This document shows positions 16,157 to 25,194 of a stretch of DNA of 64,000 bases, piece by piece. Made by a program: the position numbers and the translations under genes. The DNA is from Bacteroidota bacterium. Lineage in GTDB: Bacteria; Bacteroidota; Ignavibacteria; Ignavibacteriales; Melioribacteraceae. The notes under the pieces are model-generated. The model made no database searches, was not told the DNA's origin, and worked only from the letters and a program-made list of their open reading frames with translations. Every line of letters starts with the position of its first letter. Position 1 is the stretch's first letter. The stretch is from positions 1-64,000 of the forward strand of contig JAHISP010000062.1 in NCBI GenBank assembly GCA_018818165.1, written 5' to 3'.

Positions 16157-18505
16157 TTATTTGACTAAAATCATTTTCTTACTTTGTGAAAAGCTGCCAC
16201 TTTGAAGTTTGTAAAAATAAATTCCAGAACCTAAATTTTTAGCGTCAAAATTTACTTCATAATTTCCAGCTTTTTGTTGTTTGTTAACAAGCGTAGCAAC
16301 TTCACGTCCGAGAATATCATAGATTTTTAATTGCACTTGCTTCACAGAATAATATTCAGAACTACGAGGTATTGAGTATTCAATCGTAGTGCTTGGATTA
16401 AACGGATTTGGATAGTTTTGAAAAAGTTCAAAATTTGCTACAGAATAATCATCCGTAACATTCACAAAATCGAAATTTTTGGCTTCGGGAGATGGATCCA
16501 TAAATCGCCAACTATTTTCGCCATCTGGAAATCTTCCGTATGAAATATTTGCTGATTGCAGAGGAAAAGTAATTGAATCGATAATTGTTTTTCCATCTTT
16601 GTCAGTAATCGCGACAAATTCGCCATCAACGCTGAGTTTAAAATTTGTGTGAATACCTTGTTGACTTCCATCTTTATCGCACCAAACAATTAAGTGCTTA
16701 TTTGGACTAATTACAACACCATCGCCAAATTGCCATTTTGTGAGATTTGCTTTGTCATCGGACAAAAATAATCCCGATAAATCAATCGTTTCATTTGTAG
16801 AATTATAAAGTTCGAGCCAATCTTCATACTGTCCATTTAAATCTTGATTTAACGAATCGTTTTTAGCTAAAATTTCGTTAATTACTATTTGGTTCTCTGT
16901 CAATTGAGGAGCAGAAATGGAGATTAATTTATTTCTAGGAAAAGTGCTATATTTATAATTTAAATCATTAACCTCAATCTGAAAATTGCCAAATCCGGCT
17001 TTTCCCAGTGGTGGAATTACTCCAACCCAACGGTCAGATTCTTCAACAATTTTGGTTCCCACAACTGGAGAAAATTTCATTGGGTATTGATTTGTAATAG
17101 TAAGATTTCCTGGATTGAAAAGTATTTTAACATTTTCTATTCCAAAATTGCTAAAAGCAGAAATAAAAACATGAATTGAATCTTCTGCAGAAGGGAATTT
17201 TGGTTCGTAATCAATTTTGTACACAATTGGATTTGTGGTTTGATAAGAAATTAAATTTGGAAGCGAAGCTGCTCTCAGTCTTATAAATTCCTTAATTCCT
17301 CTTTTTACATGCTTTTCGCTGAAACTAATTGATGTGTATGAGCGATGAAATTGATTTACTGTAAATTGGTAATCGCGTGTACGATAATTATCAGCTTCCG
17401 CAAAAGGCGTAATCATTGTATGAAGAGTATCAATATTGCGGTCAAATTCAGAATCCAACATAATATTTGAATTTATAAACTCAATAAAATGCGAATAAAG
17501 ATTGCGATACTGTGCATTTTGCATAATTTTATCCGAAAGTGGACGCGAGCCGCTATTTGCTTTTGGGTAGCTATATGGATTTGCATTTGCCCAATCAACA
17601 TCAAACCAATCTATTCCAAAAGTATTGTCGTAATCATAAGGAATCCATCGAAATATTTTGGATTTTGGTTCGTAATAAAGATAATAATTATTCATTAGTG
17701 AGCGATAATCGTCCCAACTTCCAACAAGAGTGTTTACGGCCAAATATTTAAGAAATTCTGGAATGTCCAAAATATTTTCGAGCGAGTCAATCCAGTATTG
17801 AGTTGGAGTTAAAGTAATTGTGGAAATTAACTTTGCAAGCATGGAATAGTCATATTCATCCTCGTTAGTTTTTAAAGCGTAAGGAGTTTCGGCGCTGCTG
17901 TAAGGGAAATAATCCTCTGGATTAGAGCCACGATACGTTAAATCAGCTGGCCAAAGGCAACGCCATAAATTTCCAGAATCATCTGCGTAATTCTTTTGAA
18001 GAAATTCTTCATCAATATGCTCTGTTGAAATATAAAGTCCATAATAATAGCCATTTATATAAACAGCGGCATGTGCAGCACGCGGAGCTGGCATTCCAAT
18101 TTTATCGTAAATATCCCAACAAAGTTTGCTTCTAACAATAGATGGGTCATTATGTTCGCCATTTAAATTAAGTTTTTCAATATTGTAAAACTGTCTTCCT
18201 TTTATCAAAGAATTGAATGAAATTTTAAATGACTTTTTAGCCGCGTCTCGCGAGGTATTTCCACGCAAACGAAAGCCAATGGAATCAACAGTTTCGTCAA
18301 TCCATTTGTTTTTAAAATGGAAAGATGCATAATGCATTGAATCACTTTGGACGTTATTGTAAATCCAAGACAAATTATCAGGATTTATTGTTATTTCAAT
18401 TATGGCAACTTCGGAATCGTCATAAAGTTTCCAGCTTTCATCAACAGATTGCGCAAAAAATATATTTCCAAATAGAGCAAAAAATAAAAACGCTTTTAGT
18501 TTCAT
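16157..18505 (-). CDS. Secreted CotH-kinase-family protein with lamin-tail domain and T9SS sorting domain
   Basis: 782 residues. Signal peptide MKLKAFLFFALFGNIFFAQS, then a CotH kinase domain (about 30-420) with RLRGNTSRDAAKKSFKISF, the YYYGLYISTEHIDEEFL segment and the metal/catalytic WIPYDYDNTFGIDW. CotH proteins are atypical protein kinases; in spores they phosphorylate coat proteins, while extracellular bacterial homologues are poorly studied. Around 540-650 there is a lamin-tail domain (INEILAKNDS, EDWLELYNSTNETIDLSG). The carboxy end (about 695-782) starts FQNYPNPFNPSTTIEYSIP and finishes with a Lys-rich strand, the type IX secretion signal. It is expected outside the cell or on its surface. 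It stands alone, with TAGGAT before its ATG. Confidence 0.9.
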   Translation of the reverse strand: MKLKAFLFFALFGNIFFAQSVDESWKLYDDSEVAIIEITINPDNLSWIYNNVQSDSMHYASFHFKNKWIDETVDSIGFRLRGNTSRDAAKKSFKISFNSLIKGRQFYNIEKLNLNGEHNDPSIVRSKLCWDIYDKIGMPAPRAAHAAVYINGYYYGLYISTEHIDEEFLQKNYADDSGNLWRCLWPADLTYRGSNPEDYFPYSSAETPYALKTNEDEYDYSMLAKLISTITLTPTQYWIDSLENILDIPEFLKYLAVNTLVGSWDDYRSLMNNYYLYYEPKSKIFRWIPYDYDNTFGIDWFDVDWANANPYSYPKANSGSRPLSDKIMQNAQYRNLYSHFIEFINSNIMLDSEFDRNIDTLHTMITPFAEADNYRTRDYQFTVNQFHRSYTSISFSEKHVKRGIKEFIRLRAASLPNLISYQTTNPIVYKIDYEPKFPSAEDSIHVFISAFSNFGIENVKILFNPGNLTITNQYPMKFSPVVGTKIVEESDRWVGVIPPLGKAGFGNFQIEVNDLNYKYSTFPRNKLISISAPQLTENQIVINEILAKNDSLNQDLNGQYEDWLELYNSTNETIDLSGLFLSDDKANLTKWQFGDGVVISPNKHLIVWCDKDGSQQGIHTNFKLSVDGEFVAITDKDGKTIIDSITFPLQSANISYGRFPDGENSWRFMDPSPEAKNFDFVNVTDDYSVANFELFQNYPNPFNPSTTIEYSIPRSSEYYSVKQVQLKIYDILGREVATLVNKQQKAGNYEVNFDAKNLGSGIYFYKLQSGSFSQSKKMILVK

Positions 18506-18719
18506 CAGTATCCTACAATAAACTTTTCATAAAGTTTATTAATCAATTTTATTCAAGAATAACCCCAAAATACAAAATTTACGTTTGTGAAATGTTAATA
18601 AACTAACAGATGCAATTGATGAAACGATGTAAACAAACTAATTTTACTTGTTATTACAAGGTCTTTGCTTTATTTTCAAAGTCCAATTATTAGAAAAATG
18701 AATTATATATGCTAAAATT

Positions 18720-21700
18720 ATGAGTGATAAATTTTATAGGATATCCATTGAGCGTTTGTTCCAATGGATTTTGAATGAAGAAAAAGAGGGGAAAATATTT
18801 GGAATTTATAAGGAAAATATTTTTACTCCACCAACTAACAATCCTTTTGAGATAGAACGTTATGGACAGATTCTTGAAACTCCTCTTGGAGTTGCAGCTG
18901 GACCGCACACTCAAATGGCTCAGAATATTGTTGCAGCTTGGCTAACTGGCTCACGATATATCGAGTTAAAAACTGTTCAAACCCTTGATGAGCTTGAGGT
19001 TACAAAACCTTGTATTGAAATGGAAGATGAAGGCTACAATTGCGAGTGGTCGCAAGAGCTAAAAATTAAAGACTCTTTTGACGAATACTTAAATGCGTGG
19101 ATTATAATTCACATTCTAAAACACAAGTTTGGGTGGGAAAATAAAGAAATTGGTGTAATATTTAATATGAGTGTTGGATATAATTTGGAAGGAATTCTCA
19201 AACCAAATGTTCAGTGGTTTTTTGATAAAATGAATGATTGCTCCGCTGAGCTTGAGGAAAAAATATCGAAACTCGAAAAGTTATATCCGCCAATAGGAGA
19301 AATTACTATTCCAAAGCAAATATCTAATAATATTACGCTTTCTACAATGCACGGTTGCCCAGCAAATGAAATTGAAAGTATTGGAAAATATTTAATTGAA
19401 AATCGCAAACTCCACACAACTATAAAGTTAAATCCAACTCTTTTAGGCAAAGAGCGGTTGAGATATATTCTAAACGAAAAATTGGGATTTGATATAAATG
19501 TTCCCGATGAAGCTTTTGAACATGATCTGAAATATGACGACGCAATTCTAATTATAAAATCACTTCAAAAAAGTGCTGATAATAGTGGAGTTCAGTTTTC
19601 GTTAAAACTTACAAATACACTCGAAGCAATAAATACAACCAACTGGCTTCCAGAAAAAGAAAAAATGGTTTATGCAAGCGGACGGGCTTTGCATCCAATT
19701 AGCATTAATGTCGCAAAAATATTGCAAGAAAGTTTTGACGGGAAACTTGACTTATCATTCTCTGCTGGAATTGATGCTTTTAATGTGGCTGATACTTTGG
19801 CTTGCAATTTAAAGCCAATAACTGTCTGCACGGATTTACTTAAGCCTGGTGGATATTTGCGAATGACTCAGTATTTTACTGAATTGCAAAAGGAATTTGA
19901 TAAAGTTGGTGCAAAAAACATTGACGAATTCATAATATCAAAAGGTAAAAAATCAACTGTCAATAATTCTGGAATGGCAAACTTATTTGAATATGCCGAT
20001 AGAGTGCTTGAAAATAAAGCCTTTCACAAAAATAGTTTTCCATATCAAAATATTAAAACATCACGAAAATTAACAGCTTACGATTGTGTTCATGCACCGT
20101 GTTCGGAAACTTGTGCAATTACACAAGATGTGTCAGAATATATGTGGCACACGGCAAATGGTAATTTTGAGAGAGCTTTGCACGCGATAATGAAAGATAA
20201 TCCGCTTCCAAATATTACTGGAAATGTTTGCGATCATCTTTGCCAAACAAAGTGCACGAGAATGAATTATGACAACTCGTTGTTAATTCGTGGAATAAAA
20301 AGATTTAATTCAGAAAAGGAAAACGTTGATATTTCCTCAATCGTAAAAGATAAAAATGGATTAAACGTTGCTATTATTGGAGCTGGTCCTTCGGGTTTAT
20401 CGTCTGCTTTCTTTTTAGCATTGGAAGGATTTAATGTGAACGTATATGAAGCCAAACCTTTTGCTGGTGGAATGGCTGCTGATTCAATTCCATTTTTTAG
20501 ATTAACCGATGCTCAAATTAAAGCTGATGTTGATTTAATAAAATCTCTTGGAGTAAATTTTAACTTTAATCACAAAGTTGATTCAAAAACATTTATGTTG
20601 ATTCAATCACAAAATGATTTTATTCATATTGCCGTTGGAGCACAAAACAGCAAATTATTAAATATTCCAGGTGAGAATTATGAAGGTGTTTTTGACCAGT
20701 TGAATTTTCTTTCAAAAGTGCGAAGAAAAGAGAATGTAAATCTTGGTAAAAATGTTGCAATAATTGGTGGTGGAAATTCCGCAATTGATGCGGCTAGAAC
20801 AGCGAATAGATTAGTTGGAAGTGATGGAAAAGTTACTGTAGTTTATCGCCGAACAAAAAGAGAAATGCCAGCGGATGCCGAGGAAATAAAAGCTTTATTG
20901 GAAGAGGGAATTGAGCTTCTTGAACTAACTGCGCCACTAAAAATTGAAAAGGAAAATGGCAAATTAAAATTCAATTTAATAAAAATGGAGTTGGGTGAAG
21001 AAGATAAAAGTGGAAGAAGAAAGCCGCTTGAAATTCCATATTCGGAATTTAGTTTGTTTTTCGATTCAATTATTCCAGCTATTGGACAAGAAGTTAAATT
21101 GGATTTTCTCGAAAACTCAACATTAAACTTAAATTACGAAACTCTCGAAACAGATATTCCAAATGTTTTTGCTGGTGGAGATGCAATTCGTGGAGCAGAT
21201 TCGTTGATAAATGCTATCGCGGATGGTAAAAATATTGCAAGAGAAATTATCAAAAGAGCGACTGTAATTAGTGGAAATCAAGTCCAGCAATTAGAAAAAT
21301 TAACCTCTGCAGAATTTCAACAGAAACAAGCAGTTCGCGTCTATGGAAAACCAATGCCCGAAATAGCTTTGATTCATAGAAATAATTTTGAATTAGTACA
21401 TCCTTCATTAAACGAAACTGAAGCGATTGCCGAAGCGTCAAGATGTTTATTTTGCAATGATGTTTGTAATATTTGCGTTGGTGTTTGTCCAAATTTTGCC
21501 AATGTTGCATTTGAAGCAACTCCAGAAAATATTCCAATTTATAGAATAGAAAAAAGGGATGAACGGTTTGTTAGCTTTGTTGAAAATTATTTTACAATAG
21601 AGCAAAAGCCACAGATATTTAATATTGGTGATTTCTGTAACGAATGTGGAAATTGTAACACATTTTGTCCAACAAACGATGCTCCATATTTAACTAAGCC

Positions 21701-21986
21701 AAAGTTTTATCTAACCGAAACCAGTTTTGATAATGAGGATAATTGTTACTACTTGAGCGATAACGTTTTGGTTTACAAAAATAATGGAATAAAACAGACA
21801 CTTAAAATTGAAAATGATAAGTTAAAATATTTGTCAGAAAGTTTGGAAATTGAATTTAATATGAGTGATTATTCTGTAACAGAAACGAAAGTATTGAATA
21901 ATAATTTCACTTCGTTTGTTACAGATAAGGTTGCAGAAATGATTTTTCTAATAAAAAACTTAAATAAGAAAATTGTATTTAATTAA
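18720..21986 (+). CDS. ygfK: YgfK-type multidomain Fe-S flavoprotein (annotated as putative selenate reductase subunit)
   Basis: 1088 residues. The amino third is a dihydroorotate-dehydrogenase-like barrel (LETPLGVAAGPHTQMAQN). At about 450-500 comes a GltD-type cysteine cluster domain (YDCVHAPCSETC, CDHLCQTKC). Then there is a two-nucleotide FAD/NAD(P) reductase: IIGAGPSG at about 553 and IIGGGNSAIDAARTA at about 680. Two ferredoxin-like clusters close it: CNDVCNICVGVCP at about 910 and CNECGNCNTFCP at about 972. The architecture resembles dihydropyrimidine dehydrogenase. YgfK is a marker of selenium-dependent molybdenum hydroxylase loci and is now linked to anaerobic purine breakdown. The xanthine-dehydrogenase-like gene follows after 14 bases and lacks an FAD domain, so YgfK may be its electron partner (inference). 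Confidence 0.92.
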   Translation: MSDKFYRISIERLFQWILNEEKEGKIFGIYKENIFTPPTNNPFEIERYGQILETPLGVAAGPHTQMAQNIVAAWLTGSRYIELKTVQTLDELEVTKPCIEMEDEGYNCEWSQELKIKDSFDEYLNAWIIIHILKHKFGWENKEIGVIFNMSVGYNLEGILKPNVQWFFDKMNDCSAELEEKISKLEKLYPPIGEITIPKQISNNITLSTMHGCPANEIESIGKYLIENRKLHTTIKLNPTLLGKERLRYILNEKLGFDINVPDEAFEHDLKYDDAILIIKSLQKSADNSGVQFSLKLTNTLEAINTTNWLPEKEKMVYASGRALHPISINVAKILQESFDGKLDLSFSAGIDAFNVADTLACNLKPITVCTDLLKPGGYLRMTQYFTELQKEFDKVGAKNIDEFIISKGKKSTVNNSGMANLFEYADRVLENKAFHKNSFPYQNIKTSRKLTAYDCVHAPCSETCAITQDVSEYMWHTANGNFERALHAIMKDNPLPNITGNVCDHLCQTKCTRMNYDNSLLIRGIKRFNSEKENVDISSIVKDKNGLNVAIIGAGPSGLSSAFFLALEGFNVNVYEAKPFAGGMAADSIPFFRLTDAQIKADVDLIKSLGVNFNFNHKVDSKTFMLIQSQNDFIHIAVGAQNSKLLNIPGENYEGVFDQLNFLSKVRRKENVNLGKNVAIIGGGNSAIDAARTANRLVGSDGKVTVVYRRTKREMPADAEEIKALLEEGIELLELTAPLKIEKENGKLKFNLIKMELGEEDKSGRRKPLEIPYSEFSLFFDSIIPAIGQEVKLDFLENSTLNLNYETLETDIPNVFAGGDAIRGADSLINAIADGKNIAREIIKRATVISGNQVQQLEKLTSAEFQQKQAVRVYGKPMPEIALIHRNNFELVHPSLNETEAIAEASRCLFCNDVCNICVGVCPNFANVAFEATPENIPIYRIEKRDERFVSFVENYFTIEQKPQIFNIGDFCNECGNCNTFCPTNDAPYLTKPKFYLTETSFDNEDNCYYLSDNVLVYKNNGIKQTLKIENDKLKYLSESLEIEFNMSDYSVTETKVLNNNFTSFVTDKVAEMIFLIKNLNKKIVFN

Positions 21987-22000
21987 AAAGAAGTAACTAT

Positions 22001-24559
22001 ATGAAATTTGTACTTAACGGAATTGAGAAAGAATATAATGGTGATTTAGATTTATCGTTATTAAAATATTTGCGAAATATTGAAGGCATTACAACAGTTA
22101 AAGATGGTTGCTCTGGACAAGCCAGTTGTGGCTCGTGCACAGTAAACCTAAACGGTGAAGCTGTACTTTCATGCACTACTACAATGAAAAAAGTGGAAAA
22201 TTTAGATGTAGTTACAACTGATGGACTTGGAGAATATAAACAGAAAGTATTTGCAAATGCCTTTGTCGAAAAAGGTGGAACTCAATGCGGATTTTGTACA
22301 CCAGGTATAGTAATGAGAGCAAATGCTTTAATCCAAAGAAATGCGAAACCAACTCGAGAACAAATAGTAAACTCGCTTACTCCACATTTATGCCGATGTA
22401 CTGGATATAAAAAAGTAATCGATTCAATAGAATATGCAGCAGAATCTATTCGCGACGAAAGCGATATTCCAACTCCAAAGCAAATTGGAAAAGTTGGTGC
22501 TCGTCAACCCAAATATGACGCTGATAAACTTACTCTTGGAACAGCACCTTATGTTGACGATTTACGTTTTGAAGGAATGTTATTCGGAGCATTAAAATTT
22601 AGTAAATACCCACGAGCAAAAATTTTAGCAATTGATTTTACAGAAGCTGAAAAACTATGTGGTGTAAAAAGAATTATAACAGCCAAAGATATTCCTGGCG
22701 AAAGAATTACTGGAATGATTGTAAAAGACTGGCCGATGATGGTCGCTATTGGTGAAATTACAAGATATGTCGGTGATGTAATTGCATCAGTTGTGGCAGA
22801 AAGTGATGATATTGCTAGAGCAGCACTGGAATTAATAAAAATTGACTATGAAATATTAGAACCACTTACAGATATGAAGAAAGCATTAAGCGATGATGCT
22901 CCACAGATTCACTCAAAAGGTAATTTGCTTTCTGAAACAGTTGTTGATAGAGGCAATATTGAATTGGCAAAAAGAAAATCTAAATATATTTCGTCTGGAA
23001 TTTTTGAAACACAAATGATTGAACATGCTTTTATGGAAACAGAAGCCGCTATTGGTCGTCCGTTAAATAATGGAGTTGAAGTTTATTCGCAAGGACAAGG
23101 AGTTTATGAAGATAGAAAGCAAATTGCGAAAATATTAAATCTTGATGGAAGTAATGTCCGTGTTCAGCTTGTGCCAAATGGTGGTGGTTTTGGAGGGAAG
23201 GAAGATTTAACAGTTCAACATCATGCAGCGCTAGCTTCATATTTGTTAAATGAAACTGTAAAGTTTGCCTTAACTCGAGATGAATCAATAATAATGCATC
23301 CAAAAAGACATCCGTTAATTTTAGATTATACTGTTGGTTGCGATGAAAATGGAATGCTAACTTTTCTTGAAGCTAATATTATTGGGGATACTGGCGCTTA
23401 TGCTTCTGTTGGAATGAAAGTACTTGAGCGTGCGGCAGGTCATTCGACTGGTGCTTATACAATTCCAAATGTAAAAGTTAGTGCAAAAGCAGTTTATACA
23501 AACAATTTGCCATGTGGTGCTATGCGTGGTTTTGGTGCAAACCAAGCTACCTTTGCAATTGAAGGCTGTGTTGATGATTTGTGTGTTCAAGGAAATTTTG
23601 ATAAATGGCAATTCCGTTTTAACAATGCAATTAAAAATGGTGACCAAACTGCTACTGGACAAACAATACGCGCTGGTGCTGGAGTTCGTGAAACTTTGCT
23701 CGCGGTTAAAGAGATTTTCCAAAATGCAAAATATGCTGGTATTGCTTGTGGAATTAAAAATACTGGTATTGGAAACGGAATGCCAGATGATGGCGTTATT
23801 AAAATTGAAGTTATTTCTGAAAACAAAGTTATCTTAAATCACGGCTGGACTGAAATGGGACAAGGTGTTAACACTGTTGCCGTTCAATTCCTTTGTGAAG
23901 AAACTGGCATTGACCCAAATATTGTTGAAGTAACTGTTGATACTGCAAAAGAAGCTCGTTCTGGAATGACAACGGCTTCGCGAGCAACATCTCTAATTGG
24001 TAATTCAATTAGAGAAACATCAAAAGATTTTAAGAACGATTTAATGACAAAAACATTAGCTGAGTTGGCTGGAAAAGTTTATATCGGTGAATGGACTTGT
24101 GATTGGACGACCAAACCTGGCGATAACTCAAAAGAAGTTGTTACACATTATTCCTACAGTTATGCTACTCAAGTAGTTATTCTTGGCGAGGATGGAAAAA
24201 TAGAAAAAATAGTTGCAGCTCACGATGCTGGCAAGATTGTTAATCCAACTTTGTTTGAAGGACAAATTGAAGGCTCTGTTCATATGGGTTTGGGATACGC
24301 AATTTCTGAAGAATTGGAATTGGAAAAAGGAATTCCTAAATCAACTAAATTGCGAAAAATGGGAATATTGCGAGCAAAAGAAACTCCAGAAATTGAAGTT
24401 ATTGGAGTTGAAGTTGCCGACCCACATGGTCCGCACGGAGCAAAAGGCGTTGGTGAAATTGGTCTTGTTGCAACGGCTGGTGCGGTAGCAAATGCATTTT
24501 TCAAATATGATGGAACGCGTTATTATAAATTGCCGATTAAAAATCGCAAAAAAATATAG
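22001..24559 (+). CDS. Selenium-dependent-type xanthine dehydrogenase: fused 2Fe-2S and molybdopterin subunits
   Basis: 852 residues. Residues 1-155 carry two [2Fe-2S] centres: C37, C43, C46 and C58 (a C-x5-C variant, SGQASCGSC, rather than the usual C-x4-C) and CGFC with CRC further on. From about 165 to the end is the molybdopterin-binding hydroxylase: NGGGFGGKED, CGAMRGFGANQ, TEMGQGVN, TTASRATS and the catalytic-glutamate segment GAKGVGEIGL near the carboxy end. There is no FAD domain. The length and cysteine spacing fit the fused proteins called selenium-dependent xanthine dehydrogenase, which hydroxylate xanthine, hypoxanthine or other N-heterocycles. It lies 14 bases after ygfK and converges on mocA with abutting ends. 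Selenium use is inferred from family and neighbours. Confidence 0.9.
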   Translation: MKFVLNGIEKEYNGDLDLSLLKYLRNIEGITTVKDGCSGQASCGSCTVNLNGEAVLSCTTTMKKVENLDVVTTDGLGEYKQKVFANAFVEKGGTQCGFCTPGIVMRANALIQRNAKPTREQIVNSLTPHLCRCTGYKKVIDSIEYAAESIRDESDIPTPKQIGKVGARQPKYDADKLTLGTAPYVDDLRFEGMLFGALKFSKYPRAKILAIDFTEAEKLCGVKRIITAKDIPGERITGMIVKDWPMMVAIGEITRYVGDVIASVVAESDDIARAALELIKIDYEILEPLTDMKKALSDDAPQIHSKGNLLSETVVDRGNIELAKRKSKYISSGIFETQMIEHAFMETEAAIGRPLNNGVEVYSQGQGVYEDRKQIAKILNLDGSNVRVQLVPNGGGFGGKEDLTVQHHAALASYLLNETVKFALTRDESIIMHPKRHPLILDYTVGCDENGMLTFLEANIIGDTGAYASVGMKVLERAAGHSTGAYTIPNVKVSAKAVYTNNLPCGAMRGFGANQATFAIEGCVDDLCVQGNFDKWQFRFNNAIKNGDQTATGQTIRAGAGVRETLLAVKEIFQNAKYAGIACGIKNTGIGNGMPDDGVIKIEVISENKVILNHGWTEMGQGVNTVAVQFLCEETGIDPNIVEVTVDTAKEARSGMTTASRATSLIGNSIRETSKDFKNDLMTKTLAELAGKVYIGEWTCDWTTKPGDNSKEVVTHYSYSYATQVVILGEDGKIEKIVAAHDAGKIVNPTLFEGQIEGSVHMGLGYAISEELELEKGIPKSTKLRKMGILRAKETPEIEVIGVEVADPHGPHGAKGVGEIGLVATAGAVANAFFKYDGTRYYKLPIKNRKKI

Positions 24560-25150
24560 TTACATAATCAGCTTAATATAATTATCAACTGTATCAACAT
24601 CATTTAATATTTCTGGATGATTGCAATTCCAATATTTTTTTCTAATATCCGTCTGGCTTGATATTTCTTTTAAGTTGCTGGTTTTTGACAATGAACTAAT
24701 TATGCTAATCATTCTTTTATTTAACAGAATTGGATGCCCACTCTTTTGGTCAAACTGCGGTTGAATCCAATCAAACGAATCTTCAATTTGAGAAAATAAG
24801 TCTTCGTAAAATTTAGTTTGCAAGTTTGGTTGGTCAATAAAATGATACAAAATCCAATCTGAATCCAACGAATTATTTAATCCAACCTGAAGCGACGAAA
24901 ACATTCCGTCTTTAAAGTTATTGTTAAAAACTGTTTGAATTTTGTCATTTTCTGGAAGTGATTTTAATTCAGTTTCAATCAGACTTGCTTTATATCCAGT
25001 AACAACAACTATTTTATCGCAAATTGGATTTAATTTATCAATAATATTAACTAAAAATGATTTTCCATAATATAAAAGAAGAGGCTTAAAAGCACCCATT
25101 CGAGAGGAAAATCCAGCAGCGGTTATTAATGCGGTAATATTATGTTTCAT
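24560..25150 (-). CDS. mocA: MocA/YgfJ-family molybdenum cofactor nucleotidyltransferase
   Basis: 196 residues, a MobA-like NTP-transferase fold: ITAAGFSSRMGAFKPLLLY is the nucleotide-binding loop with the catalytic Lys, VVVTGYKASLIETEL is the second strand-helix, and HFIDQPNLQ replaces the usual hhxxDxP metal motif. Proteins of this group (MocA, YgfJ) attach CMP to molybdopterin for xanthine-dehydrogenase-type enzymes and are found in selenium-dependent molybdenum hydroxylase loci. Its stop abuts that of the XDH gene on the opposite strand, and the threonine-synthase-like gene lies 44 bases upstream on the same strand, so those two are probably co-transcribed. Its role as XDH maturation factor is strongly suggested by position. 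Confidence 0.9.
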   Translation of the reverse strand: MKHNITALITAAGFSSRMGAFKPLLLYYGKSFLVNIIDKLNPICDKIVVVTGYKASLIETELKSLPENDKIQTVFNNNFKDGMFSSLQVGLNNSLDSDWILYHFIDQPNLQTKFYEDLFSQIEDSFDWIQPQFDQKSGHPILLNKRMISIISSLSKTSNLKEISSQTDIRKKYWNCNHPEILNDVDTVDNYIKLIM

Positions 25151-25194
25151 TTAACCATGATTTATAAATAGAAATAATGCGATAAAATATGAGA

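Noticed and set aside
18720-21986. YgfK as a true respiratory selenate reductase
   Set aside because: The architecture is dihydropyrimidine-dehydrogenase-like and the context is purine-related; the selenate name is a historical annotation.
23481-23837. Overlapping frames of about 120 codons within the XDH gene
   Set aside because: Both lie in other frames of a gene with complete molybdopterin motifs; no start signals or family match.
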